From contig JAAMXP010004300.1 in assembly GCA_019693395.1 (NCBI GenBank), positions 1-18,862 on the forward strand: a stretch of DNA of 18,862 nt, in the 5' to 3' direction. Shown piece by piece: positions 16,146 to 18,862 of this stretch. This stretch comes from Ettlia oleoabundans. Its lineage: Eukaryota > Chlorophyta > Chlorophyceae > Chlamydomonadales. The notes beneath the pieces were generated by a model. It made no database searches and was not told the DNA's origin. It saw only the letters and a list, made by a program, of their open reading frames with translations. The position numbers and the translations under genes were made by a program. Position 1 is the stretch's first letter. The number at the start of each line of letters is the position of its first letter.

Positions 16146-18812
16146 CTCGGCAGGCCACCTGCCCAGCTAGTCGCTTAGGATCAATTCCACGCCTGCTGCA
16201 GGGAGACCCGCTATTTTGCCACTTGGAAGAGGCAAAGGCAGGTTGAGGAGCACACACTCCCCGTTGAGCTGCAGCAGCTGACGGGGCAGCGGCAGTGCCA
16301 TTTTGGAGATGCAGGTGGGGCGGGGCAGGTAGTTGTTGGAATTGTAGTTCAGGGGTGGGGTTGTAGTCTAGGGCTGGCAGGGGTGGGGTTGTACGGTAGG
16401 GAGAGAAGCATTGGGGTTTGTAGGACGATTTTGCGCGCGGGGTGGGGTGGTGGCGGGGTGTTAGGCAGGGCATAGGACGTTCGAGAGGCAGGTTGCGCAG
16501 GGCCTGGTGCGGGGCTGGCAGGGCAGGGCAGGGGAGGGGAGGTAGGCCACTGGTTTGGTCACAGTGCCTGCCCGCAACAAGCTGGCGCATGGTGGTAACC
16601 GATGCCCCCTTTTGCCCGGCTCCCAAGGTTTCAATTGCCTGGCTATCTGTCATCTGGCCGTGTCCCGCCCTCTGCCCCACACTCTTTCCCTGCTCCTTTG
16701 CAGCTCTGTGCTTCCAAGACACGGTGCTGGCAGCAGAAACGTGCGAGGAGCTCTTCACGCCGCAGGCCCCACATATTGGGCTGGCTCTGGCGGGTGAGCA
16801 TAGCACCGTAACCCGGAAGTGCGGATTTGAAGAACCGCTTTCACTGCCCAAGCCTTGCTGTGCACTGCCGGATGGAGGTGTGCCGCTGCTAGTTTGCAAG
16901 CATGCACGCCAGTCCGTACACTCGTACATTGCTGCAGGTGTCAAAACAACTCGCTCTCATACAGACATAGGATCATTACTTTGTACATTACTTTGTGCCA
17001 TACCAGTTAAAATCTTGCCCCTGCTCAACTGCCTGTACACTGCCGCAGGCGTGGAGATCATCACCAACGGTAGTGGGAGCCACCACCAGCTGCGGAAGTT
17101 GAACCAGGTGTGCCGCTCAAGAAGTACGAGCAGCTGAGAAGTGGCAAGCCTCAGTTTGCAACCATCCACCAACCTGTCAGATCCGCTTGTTTGCACACCC
17201 TTCGTGCCCTGCGAGTGCACCAAAGATTATTTTTCTCCCTGTCTACGGTGTCAGTCACTGCTGAAACACATGCATGCCTGTATTTGGGCGAGTGTACATA
17301 CAGGTTGTACCTCGCCTCCTCTCATTTCCTACCTTGTACCGCCAACCTGGTACGGGTAACCTTGTACCGCAGCGCCTGGACCTCATGATGAGCGGTACCG
17401 CCAAGTCTGGAGGGGTGTACCTCTATGCCAACCAGCAGGGGTGTGACGGCGGGCGCCTCTATTTCGACGGCTGCGCTGCGGTGGTGGTAAATGGGCAGCT
17501 GGTGGCGCAGGTGAGAATGGGGGCGGGTGGATGGGCAGGTGGTGGCACAGGTACAGCATGCTGTATGGATGGGCAGCTGATGGCGCATATGAGAGCGTGT
17601 GGTAGCGTGCAATTCGGTATCTGGATTGATTTGCTGTCCTTGCTGGGGTCGGGGTCTCCGCGTAGCTACCTAGCCACAGCGTAGCCGCAAGGTTGATATA
17701 AGTCATGTACTGTTCGTTTGCCGCTGTCTGCTGGCTGTCCTGCATCTGCAGGGCTCTCAGTTCAGCTTGCGAGAGGTGGAGGTGGTGACAGCGGCGGTGG
17801 ACTTGGACGAGGTGGTAAGCTACAGAGGTTCAGGTGAGGCACTCCCCTTCTGAGACCCCGCACATTCCTGCATGTGTGATAGGTCAGCGACAATCACTGT
17901 TTTAGTGCCATTTGTGGCACATCGGCTATGGATGCAAAGTTGCTTCTCAGCAGATTACATTACTTCAAATGTGACGTGGTTGTTGTAGTGCTTGCTGTGG
18001 CACATTGGCTACAGATGCAAAAGTCGCTTCTAAGCAAAGCACATCTGGTCAACAATTAATCGACAATTGAAGTCGGCAAAGTCTGGCGGGGCTCCTTAGT
18101 GGTGGTGGCTCTGGTTTTTGCCGGATCCCATGGTGCAATAACACTATTCCCCTGCACGCCTGCGGGCCTGATGTTGCATCCCACGAGCTTCATGCAGTCA
18201 TGCACGCATATCTCCCTTGCATAACGTAAACCACCGCCTTCCCTGTGTGCTGGGTGCAGTGGCGAGTCTTCAGGAGCAAGCCAGCAGTGCCGACCCCGTG
18301 CCGCTCGTACACGTCGACTTCAGGTGCCCTTAGTGACCGGGAGAGGGAGTGCTCTTGCTTTTGGCTGTGGCTGTCGCTGTGCCCTTGTGCTTGTGCGTGT
18401 GCTCGTGTGCTTGTGCCCTTGTGCTTGTGCGTGTGCGTGTGCTTGTGTGTGGTCTTGTGCTTGTGCTCTTGTGCTTGTGCTGGTGCTTGTGGTTTTGGGT
18501 TTGGGTTTGGTATCGTCCTGAGCTGTGAGTATGTCTGCACGCTTGTTACAAGTCGTTGCCACTTGAGTGGGGGCCTAATGTGGCCACTTCGCATACGCCC
18601 TTTGCCAGTCACAGTATTGCTCCCTGGGTTTTGCCCGCCAGCAGAAGCACCGACCCTGAACTGCCGTGGCAATGCCCCACGTTGCCGTGCAGCCTGTGCT
18701 GCCCCCCAGGCAGCTTGTGCCTGCCTACCCCAGCCAGGGAGCCTTTCTACCACGCTCCTGAGGAGGAGATAGCGAGGGGCCCCGCCTGCTGGCTCTGGGA
18801 CTACCTGCGGAG
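14346..18812 (+). CDS. NADSYN1: Glutamine-dependent NAD+ synthetase, N-terminal glutaminase domain, 3'-truncated by window edge
   Basis: Exons: 14346-14477, 15105-15182, 15759-15928, 16202-16314, 16704-16793, 17049-17107, 17373-17510, 17752-17833, 18260-18323, 18645-18812. They sum to 1094 nt with every phase matching. The enzyme makes NAD+ from nicotinic acid adenine dinucleotide, ATP and glutamine; this part is the nitrilase-fold glutaminase. Diagnostic stretches are [82 protein letters not shown] and [18 protein letters not shown]. The catalytic triad Glu48-Lys117-Cys178 sits a constant three residues beyond Glu45-Lys114-Cys175 of the human enzyme. The start ATG opens the conserved N-terminus directly. 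The ATP-pyrophosphatase domain (SGGVDS loop) lies right of the window, and donor AG|GTAGGC at 18813 shows the gene continues. Intron 3 uses a GC donor. The gene looks intact. Confidence 0.96.
14478..15104 (+). other. NAD synthetase intron 1 (627 bp), CTG-rich
   Basis: The donor is AGG|GTGCGC and the acceptor GGTGCAG|GTG, phase 0. About 14776-14912 is a pyrimidine/CTG-rich tract (TGCTGC, GCTGCT), and 14980-15020 repeats CTGCACC/CAGCAC. The long open frames here come from this composition, not from a gene. Confidence 0.75.
15290..15405. repeat. (CA)n/(CG)n dinucleotide microsatellite
   Basis: About 115 bp of nearly unbroken alternating purine-pyrimidine: CACG-type start, a (CG) core around 15321-15336, then about 33 CA units. 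It sits in NAD synthetase intron 2 (15183-15758). Confidence 0.97.
15660..15704. repeat. (CTGG)n-type tetranucleotide repeat
   Basis: CTGGCTTG/CTGGCTGG units lie near the 3' end of NAD synthetase intron 2, about 55 bp before the acceptor. Confidence 0.85.
16099..16145. repeat. (GCCT)n microsatellite in the GC-AG intron of NAD synthetase
   Basis: About eleven GCCT units occupy the middle of intron 3 (15929-16201). They generate an artificial antisense open frame reading repeated Arg-Gln-Ala-Gly. Confidence 0.95.
16315..16703 (+). other. NAD synthetase intron 4 (389 bp), G-rich
   Basis: The donor is GCAG|GTGGGG and the acceptor CTTTGCAG|CT. The first half is rich in G runs, with two copies of CAGGGGTGGGGTTGTA near 16350 and 16378, so G-quadruplex formation on the transcript strand is possible. 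The second half is pyrimidine-rich. Confidence 0.65.
17491..17594 (+). repeat. Tandem triplication of an NAD synthetase exon end and donor
   Basis: The last 20 nt of exon 17373-17510 plus the donor (17491-17516, CAG|GTGAGA) recur at 17531-17556 (CAG|GTACAG, a plausible donor) and 17569-17594 (degenerate, CATATGAGA). Spacing is 40 and 38 bp. Using the second donor would add 40 nt and shift the frame. Confidence 0.85.
17834..18259 (+). repeat. NAD synthetase intron 8 with an imperfect 40-bp direct repeat
   Basis: TGTGGCACATCGGCTATGGA and what follows at 17913-17952 recurs as TGTGGCACATTGGCTACAGA at 17996-18035, roughly 35 of 40 positions alike. The rest shows no coding signal. Confidence 0.75.
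18360..18500. repeat. CTTGTGC/GTGTGC minisatellite in NAD synthetase intron 9
   Basis: Degenerate units of CTTGTGCGTGTG, CTTGTGCTC and similar fill the first half of intron 9 (18324-18644). They are followed by a short TTTGGG run at about 18492-18508 that is not an algal telomere repeat. Confidence 0.85.
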
Positions 18813-18862
18813 GTAGGCAATGCTACAGAGTGGTGGTGGTGGTGGTGGTGGTGATGGTGGGT
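18813..18862. repeat. Right-edge intron start with (GGT)n repeat
   Basis: This is the intron following NAD synthetase exon 10. A (TGG)n trinucleotide repeat runs from 18831 to the end of the window, interrupted once by GAT. Confidence 0.9.

Noticed and set aside
16033..16944. 303-codon open frame on the minus strand
   Set aside because: It is antisense to NAD synthetase exons 4 and 5, and its repeated RQAG tract is only the GCCT microsatellite. The plus-strand gene explains the region.
18492..18510. TTTGGGTTTGGG run resembling a telomere repeat
   Set aside because: It is only about three units, lacks the A of TTTAGGG or TTTTAGGG, and is inside an intron between coding exons.
18190..18753. 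187-codon minus-strand frame rich in His, Lys and Thr
   Set aside because: Its composition comes from the GTGTGC minisatellite in NAD synthetase intron 9 and from antisense to exons 9 and 10.

Overview
The window is nuclear DNA from a eukaryote with many short exons and introns. Four protein-coding genes can be reconstructed by joining exons at GT-AG (occasionally GC-AG) boundaries, with reading phase preserved at every junction. The evidence points to a green alga, probably a core chlorophyte of the Chlamydomonadales type. It is GC-rich with Ala/Gln/Ser-rich low-complexity coding tracts and many CAG/CTG, CA and GCCT repeats. It also has a plant-type six-helix MscS channel, a starch-binding CBM20 protein and TGTAA-type candidate polyadenylation signals. 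The species cannot be named from the sequence alone.

Layout. Positions 222-8753 (minus) hold a large MscS-like (MSL) mechanosensitive channel gene with 17 recognised exons (1311 codons so far); its 3' end runs off the left edge. Positions 8949-10791 (plus) hold a four-exon MUG/TDG-family uracil/thymine-DNA glycosylase of about 379 aa. Positions 11893-14069 (minus) hold a CBM20 plus coiled-coil protein of about 480-510 aa. Positions 14346-18812 (plus) hold the 5' part (10 exons, 364 codons plus two bases) of glutamine-dependent NAD+ synthetase; its C-terminal synthetase domain lies beyond the right edge.

The genes form two head-to-head pairs, MSL/UDG (195 bp between start codons) and CBM20/NAD synthetase (276 bp), each probably sharing a bidirectional promoter. 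UDG and CBM20 converge on a roughly 1.1 kb 3'-3' region. The four products act in unrelated processes (ion channel, DNA repair, starch binding, NAD+ synthesis), so this looks like ordinary compact gene packing rather than a functional cluster.

The unexpected content is in the introns. Short tandem duplications carry an exon edge together with its splice site: a triplicated acceptor, a duplicated exon head, a triplicated donor and a duplicated acceptor. There are also two or three GC-AG introns, a 255-bp intron that is stop-free and a multiple of three, and a near-perfect 65-bp-arm hairpin inside an MSL intron. No tRNA, rRNA, CRISPR array or intact transposon was recognised.
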